Shown piece after piece: positions 1 to 9,730 of a DNA stretch of 64,000 bases (its first letter is position 1; the number at the start of each line of letters is the position of its first letter). Below the pieces are notes generated by a model. It had not been told where the DNA came from. It did not search any database and saw only the letters and a list, made by a program, of their open reading frames with translations. The position numbers were made by a program, and so were the translations under genes. Source of the DNA: Symsagittifera roscoffensis (Eukaryota; Xenacoelomorpha; Acoela; Convolutidae); the NCBI RefSeq assembly GCF_963678635.1, contig NC_087062.1:96959705-97023704 (forward strand), written 5' to 3'.

Positions 1-2
1 TG

Positions 3-3000
3 GCAGAGGCATATGTGGGACCGATGGTAGATGCGATCTATCGTCGGCTGATCGAACGAGACTTCGCTCAGGAGGACCCAGAGGTGGTCATGTTGCTGAC
101 CGCCCTGATCAACATCTTGGGGCACGACAACCGTGGGGATCGCCCCACGGAAGTCCTGTTGATGGCAGCATATGGAGAAAGAGGAGTACTAGACCGCCCG
201 AACATGAGAGTGATGAGGTGGAGAAACGGGGCTCTCTCAGGGAGTGACTTGGCGAATGAGCCTGGGTTGGGAAGTTCCAGGACTTACCAACCAGGTGAGA
301 TGCCAATGCCCTCCAAGCCTAAACCTGGGCTGACGAGAATGCATAGGGAGATGAACAGCGAGGCGACCTCGTCTGGTTCACCACTGAGAGCAGCTGTGCC
401 ACCAAAAAGGGCGAAAGTAACGCAGAAGGTTCAGACGAACCAAACCATGCAAGATCTGGACGAGATGAACGATCGGCTGAAAAGAACGGAGAAGGAGTTA
501 GACGATATGACGAAGACCATGCTGGCGATGGAGGAAGACCGGGACGTGTGGAGGAAGTTGTTTGAAGACTGCAACAAAAAGCAAGGTCAAGAGATCGAAC
601 GCTTAAGGCAGGAGTACAAAGAGCGATCGAAGCAGGCGGCGTTGACAACAGCAGTGGAGAAAGTAATACATGCAAGGGATGTTCCTCGTGGGCAGTCCCC
701 GATGGAGCTCTTGACACCTCGAGAAATGAGTCAAACAACGGAGACACGGCTTCCAGCAGAGACGAATCGAGTGACAATCCCGGATCCTAGTGACACCTTG
801 GGTGATCCCGTCATAGAACAGACAGTGAGGAAACTGATAGAGACAGCTGGACGATTGGTCGCTAACAAGAATGCACCAGGTTCCGGGGTGACTGCACCCT
901 ATGGAACGATTGACGATACGGGCAGAGTACAACTCTCCCAGACAGTGATTAGGCAAGGGATGAGTGACGTGACACCACTCATGGGGAGTTCGAGAATCCC
1001 AGAGAGAAAAGTAAAGAAGATGCCAGCGAAGAAAGTAGCTCGCGTAATAGACGTGCAGAAGAATAATCAATTGAAGTATAGTTTCACGGGAGTTCCGGAG
1101 ACAGATCCGAGAGCCTGCTTCAATCGAGCTACCTGGAGCCCGGCTGTGAACCTACAGCAACCACCACTCGGGACATCACACCTGATATTGGGAGATAGCT
1201 TAGTCCGAGTGCTAACGAATTTGAGGACTTCATGGGTCACCACGGTGATGGCCTTTGGAGGCGCGACAATCGTCCAATTATATCGGATGGTGGAGCTGAT
1301 GAATCCAGGGAAGATACCCAATGTGATGATATTAGTTGGGACGAATGATATCTCCAGAGGATCGGACGAGCAGGAAGCACTGTGGGAATCAATGATGGTG
1401 TGCTTGTTCACTACTCTCTGGCAGAAGTTCAGTTGCGCGGTACTGACCGTTTGCACGGTGCCAATGAACGCAAGAAGCCTGACAGCATCAGGAAGAAGGC
1501 ACAACGAGGGAGTCATGAGATGGAACAACATCTTAAGAAACCTAGCAAATCGAAATGCTGGAAGAATGATCCTTATGGACATTGAACACGAATTGAGAGC
1601 CATGGAGCAAGCCAGACTGACTTCGGATGGCATCCACTTTGACACTATCGAGGGACAAGCTTGGTTGAATCGAGTCTTCCAAGAACGGTTGGATGAGTTG
1701 GAAGCAGAACTCTCTGACACAGGAGTACTGAAGGAAGAGGGAACGGTGAATGATACGGTGATCACTACCTTTGTGCCTCCTAACCTGGAAACACGTTTGG
1801 GTACAGTCCCAGCCGTCATAAATTACCGGCAACAAAGCTCCAGCGAACCAGGTCGAAGAACAGACGTGCAAGATCGGTTGGGAGAAGCACCGATGAGGAG
1901 GACCATTAATCCTAGGAGAAGGGTAGGACCCGTCAACCAACCAAACGAAGGAGTAGCAGGCACGTCTAGATCGGACTCTAGATCGGAGACAACGAATACC
2001 AGTCGAGAGGAGAGACCGAACAGAGGCTCATTGTTATGGTCTATACCCATGCCGTCTCCCTGGCACATATACAAAGAAGAACTGATGAAGCTGGACCTGC
2101 AGAAAGTAAGCTTCGTTGAGGATGCAAGGAGGATGCTGAATGGAGCGACGCTATCCGTCAGCAGATTATACTCAATAACCGGCGTAGACTGGTTGATAGC
2201 TGCCAGCATAAATTTCAGCTCCACGACAGCCTTAAGATTTGCTGACTTGGAGGGACTGCCCTCCAATAACACAATGGGACCTGTGAATGCAAGACCGTTG
2301 CAGGATGTCAGATTGAACCATGAGGAGAGGAATCGTGAGGAAAGGCCAGGAAGATTCCTGACGGCGAGAGCGCCGATTGGACAACACGTGAAGATATTCA
2401 GGCAACTGACGACACCACCTGGTCATGTGAAGGAGAGAGTGTATCCGAAACTAGTGAACCAAGATGGTGATGCCCAGAGATATGGCGGATTGACAGCAAT
2501 AAAGAAAGATGAGAGCATCTTCGCCGCCTACGAAAAAGCAGAGATGAGAAAGGCCAAGATCATGGTAGTAGCGAATTCAGAGTTCGTGTACACCTCTAAG
2601 TCTTTGTTTTGGCCGGACGTCATAATGCTGGCCGCAGTTGACCTAGACCTATTGCAATCAGTGACATTGGCTATAGGGGTACAAAGACAGACAGAAATGA
2701 ACCCGATAACGATTGTGTTTGCTGGTATCAATGACCATCTACATAGTAGGGGTTTTCTGAGCAGGCTCAGAGATCCTGCAACGGCAGAAAACGCAGTATG
2801 GCCAGCGATAAAAGACATCTTGCAGTCGATGGGTGAAGTGGTGGATGCGACGAAGGAGGGATCATTCAATAAAGTGACGTTGAAAGTAGTATTTGCGTTG
2901 TCTCCGGGATATGCACATCTCCCAGATGGACTGAAATTTGTGTACGCCGCGATGGTAGCCTTACTTTCGGAAGGAAAATATGATGTGATCATATCAGCCC

Positions 3001-3413
3001 CGAATCGCATGATAGAAGTGGAGAACCTGAGGCCACTCAAGGCTGAACTGCCTGCAGTGTGGTCAGATATCTCAAACGCGATGAGAGGATTTAAGGACCA
3101 CGCGCTACACATGTTGGTGTTGGACGAGGTGCTGGGGTTGGAACTGTCCAACTTCAGTCGGCAACTCAAATTGAAGCCAGGAATAGATGACGACCATCGA
3201 GTGATTGCGGCAATGTCCAACGACTTGTGGTTCCGAGCAATGGAAGTGGCGAGTGAAGGCACGAGAAGAAAGAATTCACTGGAGACCAGAGCTCAACTGG
3301 AGGCGATGGTTCTGAGAACCAAACCGGAAGCAAACCAGTGGCTACACCTGAATCCGAGAGTAGCGGCATTGGGTGCCGATGCTTTTCAGCAAGGCCCAGT
3401 GATGATCACTTAG
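3..3413 (+). CDS. SGNH/GDSL hydrolase-like cargo protein with two SGNH-type domains (element A)
   Basis: The frame is open from the window edge. In element B the matching start codon lies about 34 bases further upstream, so only a short N-terminus is missing. Counting residues from the GTG at 15: a coiled coil rich in E, K and R spans about 145-205. A canonical SGNH domain spans about 385-560, with block I GDS at 393-395, a glycine block AFGGAT shortly after, block III GTND at 442-445 and block V DGIHFD from 538. The candidate catalytic set is Ser395, Asn444, Asp538 and His541. A second, degenerate SGNH-like fold spans about 850-1060, with NSEF in place of GDSL and AGIND at 903-907. SGNH enzymes are esterases or acyl/acetyl hydrolases; the substrate here is unknown. 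TAG at 3411 ends the ORF, but element B has a lysine codon there, so the stop is probably a mutation. The position downstream of pol is where other LTR elements carry env. Confidence 0.85.
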   Translation, partial: AEAYVGPMVDAIYRRLIERDFAQEDPEVVMLLTALINILGHDNRGDRPTEVLLMAAYGERGVLDRPNMRVMRWRNGALSGSDLANEPGLGSSRTYQPGEMPMPSKPKPGLTRMHREMNSEATSSGSPLRAAVPPKRAKVTQKVQTNQTMQDLDEMNDRLKRTEKELDDMTKTMLAMEEDRDVWRKLFEDCNKKQGQEIERLRQEYKERSKQAALTTAVEKVIHARDVPRGQSPMELLTPREMSQTTETRLPAETNRVTIPDPSDTLGDPVIEQTVRKLIETAGRLVANKNAPGSGVTAPYGTIDDTGRVQLSQTVIRQGMSDVTPLMGSSRIPERKVKKMPAKKVARVIDVQKNNQLKYSFTGVPETDPRACFNRATWSPAVNLQQPPLGTSHLILGDSLVRVLTNLRTSWVTTVMAFGGATIVQLYRMVELMNPGKIPNVMILVGTNDISRGSDEQEALWESMMVCLFTTLWQKFSCAVLTVCTVPMNARSLTASGRRHNEGVMRWNNILRNLANRNAGRMILMDIEHELRAMEQARLTSDGIHFDTIEGQAWLNRVFQERLDELEAELSDTGVLKEEGTVNDTVITTFVPPNLETRLGTVPAVINYRQQSSSEPGRRTDVQDRLGEAPMRRTINPRRRVGPVNQPNEGVAGTSRSDSRSETTNTSREERPNRGSLLWSIPMPSPWHIYKEELMKLDLQKVSFVEDARRMLNGATLSVSRLYSITGVDWLIAASINFSSTTALRFADLEGLPSNNTMGPVNARPLQDVRLNHEERNREERPGRFLTARAPIGQHVKIFRQLTTPPGHVKERVYPKLVNQDGDAQRYGGLTAIKKDESIFAAYEKAEMRKAKIMVVANSEFVYTSKSLFWPDVIMLAAVDLDLLQSVTLAIGVQRQTEMNPITIVFAGINDHLHSRGFLSRLRDPATAENAVWPAIKDILQSMGEVVDATKEGSFNKVTLKVVFALSPGYAHLPDGLKFVYAAMVALLSEGKYDVIISAPNRMIEVENLRPLKAELPAVWSDISNAMRGFKDHALHMLVLDEVLGLELSNFSRQLKLKPGIDDDHRVIAAMSNDLWFRAMEVASEGTRRKNSLETRAQLEAMVLRTKPEANQWLHLNPRVAALGADAFQQGPVMIT

Positions 3414-3425
3414 ATACACGCCTAC

Positions 3426-4874
3426 TTGTTGAAGGAGGTGAACCTGGCGGAAAATGCCGGAGAAAAGACCGCTGAGTTCGTGAATAGAATGTGTCAAGTT
3501 ACTCTGGAAACCTTCTGGACTCAAGAAGTGAGAGGACAGGAGGGATTTGAGAGGACAGACAGCATGCTAGAAGGGTTGGGAGCCGGATGGACCGCGTCCT
3601 TCTTGGCAAAACTATACCCGAAAGTCTCGCACTATTTGATAAAGGAATTCCTCCAAGCAGTAGTGAAAGTATCTATAGTGGAATTAATAGCCTTGTTCGT
3701 GACATTTGGAGCGGAGAATTTCGTGAAAGGACCGGCGATACTGCTTACGGATGGAATACAGAACCTGAGACTAGATGGACTTCTGACATTGATCGCAATA
3801 ACCCACGGAAACTTGGCAGGACTAATGAAACTGACACGTTGTCCAGAGCAGATGAAAGAGAAAGTGAGGAATCTGGATATGCAGAAATCCACGGACTCGT
3901 GGAACAAAATAAGAGACCTGAGACACACTCTGATCCAGTATCTCTTGCAGCAAAATCGCTTTGGAACAGGAGAAGACGAGACAATTGAAAAGGAAGAAGA
4001 TGTTAGACGACATGTTGGAGGCATGCCGCTATTAACAGATTTGAGCTTAGCTATGAGGACTGATCCCTTGGCGCTGATCAGAGGAGTCACGGAGTTCGTG
4101 ACAGTGATCTATGGACCAGCAGTCACCTTTGCGTTCCCTGACGTCAAAGTGGAAGCATATAGGAGGTCGGTGCTGCACCTGAACCTCATATCGGCAGTGG
4201 ACGGTAGTACACTGAACTGGTGTGAGCAGCAGGCACTGCGGGAGCTCATGAGTGAAGATCTGTTGTTTGCGAAAATATCGGAGCCGGAAATGACGGTCAT
4301 CAATTTTGACGATCACTTCTGCGACCGCATGGGAGAAGTAGAGAGAGGACACATCGAGGTGTTTCCAAAGCTTTGGAATCTGAGACCCTATGACAAAACG
4401 AATGGTGAAATAACCAGAGTGCCTCGTCTCACAGCAGCCTATCACAAAGTGAGAGAAGAGACGAAGGACTGGGGCGATTATAAGAAGCTACCGGAAGCAA
4501 TCCCTGAATTCCCTCTGGTAAGAAGGATGTTGCTCGGAGCAGTCTCCGTAGTACAAACTCCTAGGTTGAGAGCATTCGAAACTAATGAAAGGAGAGTGGG
4601 GAATTTCTCGGCGACGATGGATACATACTTCGTGGGGAGAAATGCCGCCGTGTTACAGTACACCCGATTTGCGTACACGGATCAAGCGACGAGAAGGCGA
4701 ATAAGCAACGCTGCTACTCCCAAGCCTGGAAGATTTGATGAGGAATGGGAGGCACTAGGCTTAGCTCCAATGAGGATGAGAGGCAGGACTGAATTGCCTG
4801 AAGCCTCAGTAATCCTGACCAGTGTGAGAAAAGAAATGAAAGTTGCGGGAGTATGCAGACGAGAATCTTCCTAG
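3426..4874 (+). pseudogene. Middle segment of the cargo polyprotein, unknown fold (element A)
   Basis: This 482-residue open stretch is in the same frame as the SGNH ORF, separated from it only by the TAG at 3411. It is best read as its continuation. I recognise no domain. A fairly hydrophobic stretch lies around residues 80-140 but is not a clear membrane helix. The segment ends by a frameshift near 4853: element B reads straight from the equivalent of this region into the next ORF (31380-31440), whereas A differs by a small indel there. The start assigned here is simply the first codon after the stop. It is collinear with 30042-31810 in element B. Confidence 0.6.
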
Positions 4875-7800
4875 CACCCTTTGGCTGCGAAGAAATCAAA
4901 GTGGTCCATGGTGAAGAGGAAGATAAGTCGGCCGGTACATTGCTCATACCGAGATTCCAGGAAGAAGCTGACGAAGACGAACAAGGACCATCGAACTCGA
5001 ATAGAGACAAGTCAGAAGGAGGTGATGGACAGGGTGGAAGCCGTCAGACTGAAGAACCCATGCAACAAGATCAAGCTGGTGGGGAAGACGACAGGGCATC
5101 GATAGGAGGAACCTCCAGCCTGGATTTCAACATCTTCAGTGATCTTGAAAACAATGCGGATACGTTGGAAACGACTGAGCTGGAGGAAGGCACCTCGACA
5201 CTGGAGCCTCCGTCAGCCTTTATGGAAATGAAACGGAATTTGCCGGAGAGCAGCTCTCCTGGCAATTCAAGAAATAACGATCAGAGAATCCTCATGGAAT
5301 CACCTCGGAGAAGAAGAATAGAGGCCTCAGCCAGAGTACCTTTCTTGGGAACGCTGCCCGAAGAAGAATGGGAAGTACACCACCGAGACCACGAGAGTAG
5401 AACGGGGTGTAAGCTGGACAGAGTGGCGTTCATGGAAGAAGTCTGGACTGTGATTCAGAGCTATGGGACCCAGTCCATTCTCAAAACAGGTCTCAATCAA
5501 CCCTTGATGAGGGAGGTACTTGACAAGCTTGATGAGTGTGAAGGGAGACTGAGTGAGTTGTTGATCGACTCAGCCACTGATGAGAGTGAAGCGAATTCTC
5601 CCATCAAGATGACACCGCAGGACAATGAAGGAGAGGTGGTGTATCTGTCAAGAACCAGGAGAGGGACGATACGATCGAAAATGGTGATTGATAAAATCAA
5701 CGCGATGAAAATGAAGTTAGGTAGCAGAGTGATACCGAGGAGAATTGGAAAGACGAAAGTAGGTTCGGAAATATCGATGAAAGCTGGTAACTCAGCGAAA
5801 AGAAAACGAGTCGAGGAAGTCATGGATTTGGGGCAAGGTGATTATCAATTGTCTGGCACAGATAGAATACTAACTGATATAGCGATGGTGCCACCCATTC
5901 TCATGGCAGGAATAAAGTCAAACGGTTATAAATCCAAGAGGAGTGACCGCACTCTGACTGGAGCGACTTTAGAAATGGAAATACTCAGTCAATGTGGAGA
6001 GAGTAAAATGAGGGACTTCAAGCCATCTCCCATGAATCATGGAAAGGGAAGTGTTGCAGGACAATTAACACCAGTGGAATACAACAGACTAACAGTGTCT
6101 GAAGCAGTGTCGATAGATGAACCCACCGGTGGATACATGGAAATGCTGGAATACCGAAACTCGGCTAGAGGGCATGTAATAGCCCTGGAAGAAGAAAAAG
6201 CCATGGAGGGTTATCTAGAAACAATGTTGCAAGGCACCACCCTCAAGCAGAAGGCGTACGGAACTTTGGCGTCGTCTGACGTACAGGCGGAAACGATCGA
6301 GCAGTTAGTGAGCCTTCCATGGAAAGCAGTAGTATTGAGGTATTTCGAAGAAGAAATGAGGACTACGCCAAGAATACATGCTCTCGTGGCAGTACCTTAC
6401 GTAAGGACAGAATTACAACTCAGGTTCGCCTGGTGCATGATGGGACTGACTCGCGAAGAATACGACTCAGAAGAAAGAAAGAGGTCAAAAGAAGAAAAGG
6501 TGTTCCTTATGACGAATCTGAGGGATCTGATAGTCCAGGAGGGAGCAGCAGTAGCGTGTGCGAAGCGGAGAGATGCTCTCTGTTTCATTCGATTCCTGAT
6601 AGAGCAGATTTCAGTACCTGCATTAAGCAGTTGTGTTAAAATGTTGAGGGAAGGCGATGAACGAACGAAAGCCTTGTTCTTGCTGGCATTGCTGGACATG
6701 CAGCAAAGTAAACCGATGAGGGTGAACATGAAAGAACCTGAAGAACTGGAACCCATGAAAAAGATAGATGAGATCAGGAGATTCTCAAACAAGGAGCTGA
6801 GACTCACTAAAGAATCTATGGGAGCATTGCCGAAGTCCAGTGAATACTGTGGACCGATCAAGAAGAAGTCATATAGCTACGTATCTGGGATCATAGGGAT
6901 AGCGTACAATCCTTTCCTGAGTGAAGACATACGTGATTGCTTCTTCGATTACGAGCAGGCGGTGTTACTAAGATTCTGGACGTCCAGAATTGTAACGATC
7001 AAGAGCGTTAACAATCCACAGGCTAAATTGGGACTGGTCTTGGAAGAAGAAGTGACTGCACCTTCAGTACCAAAATCCGACAAGAGAGTGGAGTTTGGGT
7101 TGGGATTCTCAGATGAAGTACTGAGAACGAGCTTGATGGCAGTGTGGGAATTGATGAGGCCATCATGGTGTCCTAGTCCCAACGCTGACTCAATATTACG
7201 TGCGACACAAGACGTACAGAGGGAACTGAGTGCAGACTGTAACCTGCGTGACCTTAACATCATATATAATGTGATGATAACAGCCTCTAAGTGCAACGGA
7301 GAAGATAAAGTGGAGTTGCCTGGCTGGGGACCAGAAGACTGGGTAAAACCTGGTAGCTGTCTGGCGGAAGTCTGTGGACTGGAGGGTCACGTTTGTGGAA
7401 GTTTAGACTGTGTGAAAACCCTGGAGAAGCAACATAAGCAATTGACAGTATTGTTTGGAAATGTAGTGATGAAAGCAAGAACGGAAACGGAACTGATAGC
7501 AGATTGCCATGGAGGAACTGATGTGAATCTAGTGACTGCACTAGGATTCTACAGCATGTTTGGTTCTTTAGAGTCACTATTGAATCTAGAACAGAAACAT
7601 GAGATGGTCACAGCCATCAGCGTAGAAGTATTCCCAGGAGTTCTGCAGACTGAGCAGAAGTACATAGGAAAATGGAGGGAGGCAATCGAAACAGAAATGA
7701 ACATCAGAAACAGCGAAACTTATTGTAGACCAGCAGGAGCACGATATTTGGTGGGTTCAACGTTGGCTCCAATGTGCAAGAGCAGGTATCCTGTACATTT

Positions 7801-8911
7801 CGTAGCTGTGGACGTGAAGAGTACAAGAACGATTGTGGATCAAGCCTTTTCAGTGCCGAAGTGCGTGAGGTTGGCAAGAATGTCTGAAAAGTCTTACGAG
7901 TTACTGTGTAAGATTTTCTCAGCAGTTCCAGAGAGAACCAAAGAAGAGTTGGAGTCAATATTGGGAAAGAAGTTCATGGGATATGTGAGCGGGAACTTCA
8001 GTGACTTTGAGAAACAGAAGCAGAGAGGATCAACTGTCACAGATTACAATGCAGTAGATGAGAATGATGAAATCCACCGAGTGATGATGGAAGTGGAACC
8101 ATTGCTGGAAGCTTCGGGAAAACGTAATTGGAGGAGCATCATGTTGACGCATGATGAGTTTCCTTGCCACTGCTTGTTGCAGACCTGGTGGTATCCTAAG
8201 CGTAGTAATCTGATGTTGATCTGGGACTCTGGAGAGCTGCTCTCCATGGGTTTACCAGATTCATCACAGCCCGTAACAATAGTGATAGTGGGAGTTATGA
8301 TGGCGATACGATGGCTGGAAGCTCATGTTAGAGAAAATAATAGACAGGAGGCACCGACGAGAGAACAATTGCAGAAATTAGATTGTCTAAAAGATTTAGA
8401 TCTTTTTGAGACAATGTGTAAAGTTCTGAATATTCCGATGGAAGTGAAGAAGATATGGGCAAGAAAACGATTGATGCCATGGTTCAGAGCTAACATGACT
8501 GCGTGGTTGTACGAGTATGCGAAAAAGCATATGTCGAAGCATGGCAGAGTGTACAGTGAATATCAGCTGGACATTGGGGCAGGAGCTTTCAAGCGAGCTT
8601 TCGTGACTCATCGGAATGCAGTGACCACCGCTGTGAAAAGAATTTCCAGAACGAGTGAGCGTAGTGGAAATGAGAAGGCAGAGATGCTGAAAGAAGATTT
8701 GGAGAGAAACGTGACGTTGTGTCTCCACAACAGCTTCTGTAGAAACAGAGAATCCAACGTGGATCCCCTACCTTGCTGTAAACAGAGGGTAGAAGAGCAG
8801 AAGTGTTGGAGGACGGCGTCCAACAGCGTCAGGATAGTCAACGACGTGCTACAAGACACGGAAACCGAAAGCGCGGAGTCAGCATCGCAGGAGGAGGAAA
8901 TGGAACATTGA
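4853..8911 (+). CDS. Long cargo ORF of unknown function, 1,352 codons (element A)
   Basis: This is the longest intact reading frame in the window. The N-terminal 130 residues are acidic and low in complexity. A basic stretch follows, then a long, probably globular region from about residue 430 to the end. No known family is recognised. The last 250 residues are the best conserved part: the same region is found in the diverged elements C (44018-44985) and D (63345-64000), with shared tryptophan, histidine and cysteine positions such as PWFRA, THR.A and FC.NRES. This indicates selection on the protein. The C-terminus is cysteine-rich, then ends in an acidic tail. The ATG at 4853 is probably not the native start, because in B the frame continues upstream. 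A block at about 6148-6661 is almost identical to B although both flanks are diverged. Confidence 0.8.
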   Translation: MQTRIFLAPFGCEEIKVVHGEEEDKSAGTLLIPRFQEEADEDEQGPSNSNRDKSEGGDGQGGSRQTEEPMQQDQAGGEDDRASIGGTSSLDFNIFSDLENNADTLETTELEEGTSTLEPPSAFMEMKRNLPESSSPGNSRNNDQRILMESPRRRRIEASARVPFLGTLPEEEWEVHHRDHESRTGCKLDRVAFMEEVWTVIQSYGTQSILKTGLNQPLMREVLDKLDECEGRLSELLIDSATDESEANSPIKMTPQDNEGEVVYLSRTRRGTIRSKMVIDKINAMKMKLGSRVIPRRIGKTKVGSEISMKAGNSAKRKRVEEVMDLGQGDYQLSGTDRILTDIAMVPPILMAGIKSNGYKSKRSDRTLTGATLEMEILSQCGESKMRDFKPSPMNHGKGSVAGQLTPVEYNRLTVSEAVSIDEPTGGYMEMLEYRNSARGHVIALEEEKAMEGYLETMLQGTTLKQKAYGTLASSDVQAETIEQLVSLPWKAVVLRYFEEEMRTTPRIHALVAVPYVRTELQLRFAWCMMGLTREEYDSEERKRSKEEKVFLMTNLRDLIVQEGAAVACAKRRDALCFIRFLIEQISVPALSSCVKMLREGDERTKALFLLALLDMQQSKPMRVNMKEPEELEPMKKIDEIRRFSNKELRLTKESMGALPKSSEYCGPIKKKSYSYVSGIIGIAYNPFLSEDIRDCFFDYEQAVLLRFWTSRIVTIKSVNNPQAKLGLVLEEEVTAPSVPKSDKRVEFGLGFSDEVLRTSLMAVWELMRPSWCPSPNADSILRATQDVQRELSADCNLRDLNIIYNVMITASKCNGEDKVELPGWGPEDWVKPGSCLAEVCGLEGHVCGSLDCVKTLEKQHKQLTVLFGNVVMKARTETELIADCHGGTDVNLVTALGFYSMFGSLESLLNLEQKHEMVTAISVEVFPGVLQTEQKYIGKWREAIETEMNIRNSETYCRPAGARYLVGSTLAPMCKSRYPVHFVAVDVKSTRTIVDQAFSVPKCVRLARMSEKSYELLCKIFSAVPERTKEELESILGKKFMGYVSGNFSDFEKQKQRGSTVTDYNAVDENDEIHRVMMEVEPLLEASGKRNWRSIMLTHDEFPCHCLLQTWWYPKRSNLMLIWDSGELLSMGLPDSSQPVTIVIVGVMMAIRWLEAHVRENNRQEAPTREQLQKLDCLKDLDLFETMCKVLNIPMEVKKIWARKRLMPWFRANMTAWLYEYAKKHMSKHGRVYSEYQLDIGAGAFKRAFVTHRNAVTTAVKRISRTSERSGNEKAEMLKEDLERNVTLCLHNSFCRNRESNVDPLPCCKQRVEEQKCWRTASNSVRIVNDVLQDTETESAESASQEEEMEH

Positions 8912-9730
8912 TGAATGGTCGAGAAAACAAGAGGCAACAAGAAAGAAAAATTAGAAGAATTTAGAAGTTTTAGAACTTCTAAACGACGAAAAAAGAAGAG
9001 AACAAATGAATGATGATGAAAAGTTAAAACTCAGAATTGTTTTATGTGTGTGAAAAACTCAAGTGAGGAACCAAGCAACCAAGTTGTAATTGAAAACTGA
9101 AATATTTTGTTGAGTTCTGAAAATTGTTGCATTTATAAATTTGCATTTTGATTTTAGCGGAAGTGGCTTTAGAGACACTTATTATTTATTTAGAAAGGCT
9201 TAAGAGAAGAGTATATTTAAATATTCCAGCCTGCATGATTGTTTTTAATCACTTAAGAAAACTGATCACTTTGTGGTGATATGAAAGACTTGAGTAACCT
9301 CTTGAAGAGGGGGGTTGGTGCATTGTTATTTCTAACCACAAAGTTTCTTAGTTTTAATATTCAGGACAATAAACAAGCAAGATTTCCGAAGGGAAGGAGC
9401 ATAGTAGGATGATTTTAGCTTGATGGTTGGCAGGACTGTCCTGCAAGCCAACACCTTTTAAATCTAAGAGAAAAAGTTTTAATCGGGACATTGACAGTGG
9501 AAATCAGAAAACATGTTTTATCTTAGGTCATATTCTCAATGTGCAGATTAATGAGAGAATTTGAAGGCTATAGTGATGTAGTATGATGCCATTTATATTC
9601 TGCAGTGAGTTGATATGACGTGGATAAAAGTAATTCCGTGCATTTTGTAAATTCTGTTCGATGGCACTGTAACCATTTTATGAACATTGCGCGATTCAAT
9701 GAGGACATTGACCGGACTGTCCGGGGAGTA
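8912..9730 (+). other. 3' untranslated region of element A with conserved hairpins
   Basis: There is no ORF here. The stretch aligns with 35781-36598 in element B. Three foldbacks are visible. At 8960-8983, stem TTTAGAAGTT and AACTTCTAAA close a TTAG loop. At about 9268-9283, ATCAC and GTGAT close a short loop. At about 9430, GCAGGAC and GTCCTGC form a near-perfect palindrome flanked by GTTG and CAAC. AATAAA occurs near 9367 in the context ggacaataaacaagc. The region ends in the polypurine tract. Confidence 0.7.
9719..9730 (+). promoter_or_regulatory. Polypurine tract, element A
   Basis: GTCCGGGGAGTA lies immediately 5' of the LTR start TGTGACATTC. The same sequence at the same place occurs in B (36587-36598) and D (62931-62942, minus), and with one change in C (43582-43593, minus). 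Position and conservation identify it as the plus-strand primer site. Confidence 0.8.

Noticed and set aside
319-777. Minus-strand ORFs of 150-270 codons across the cargo genes (also 1067-1819, 2528-3262, 29104-29907)
   Set aside because: They are antisense shadows of the conserved plus-strand frames and show no motifs.
3400-3440. Programmed stop-codon readthrough at the TAG of 3411
   Set aside because: Element B has a sense codon at the same place, so a private mutation is simpler.
4840-4880. Programmed frameshift between the middle segment and the long ORF in A
   Set aside because: Element B reads through in one frame; no slippery sequence or pseudoknot was seen.
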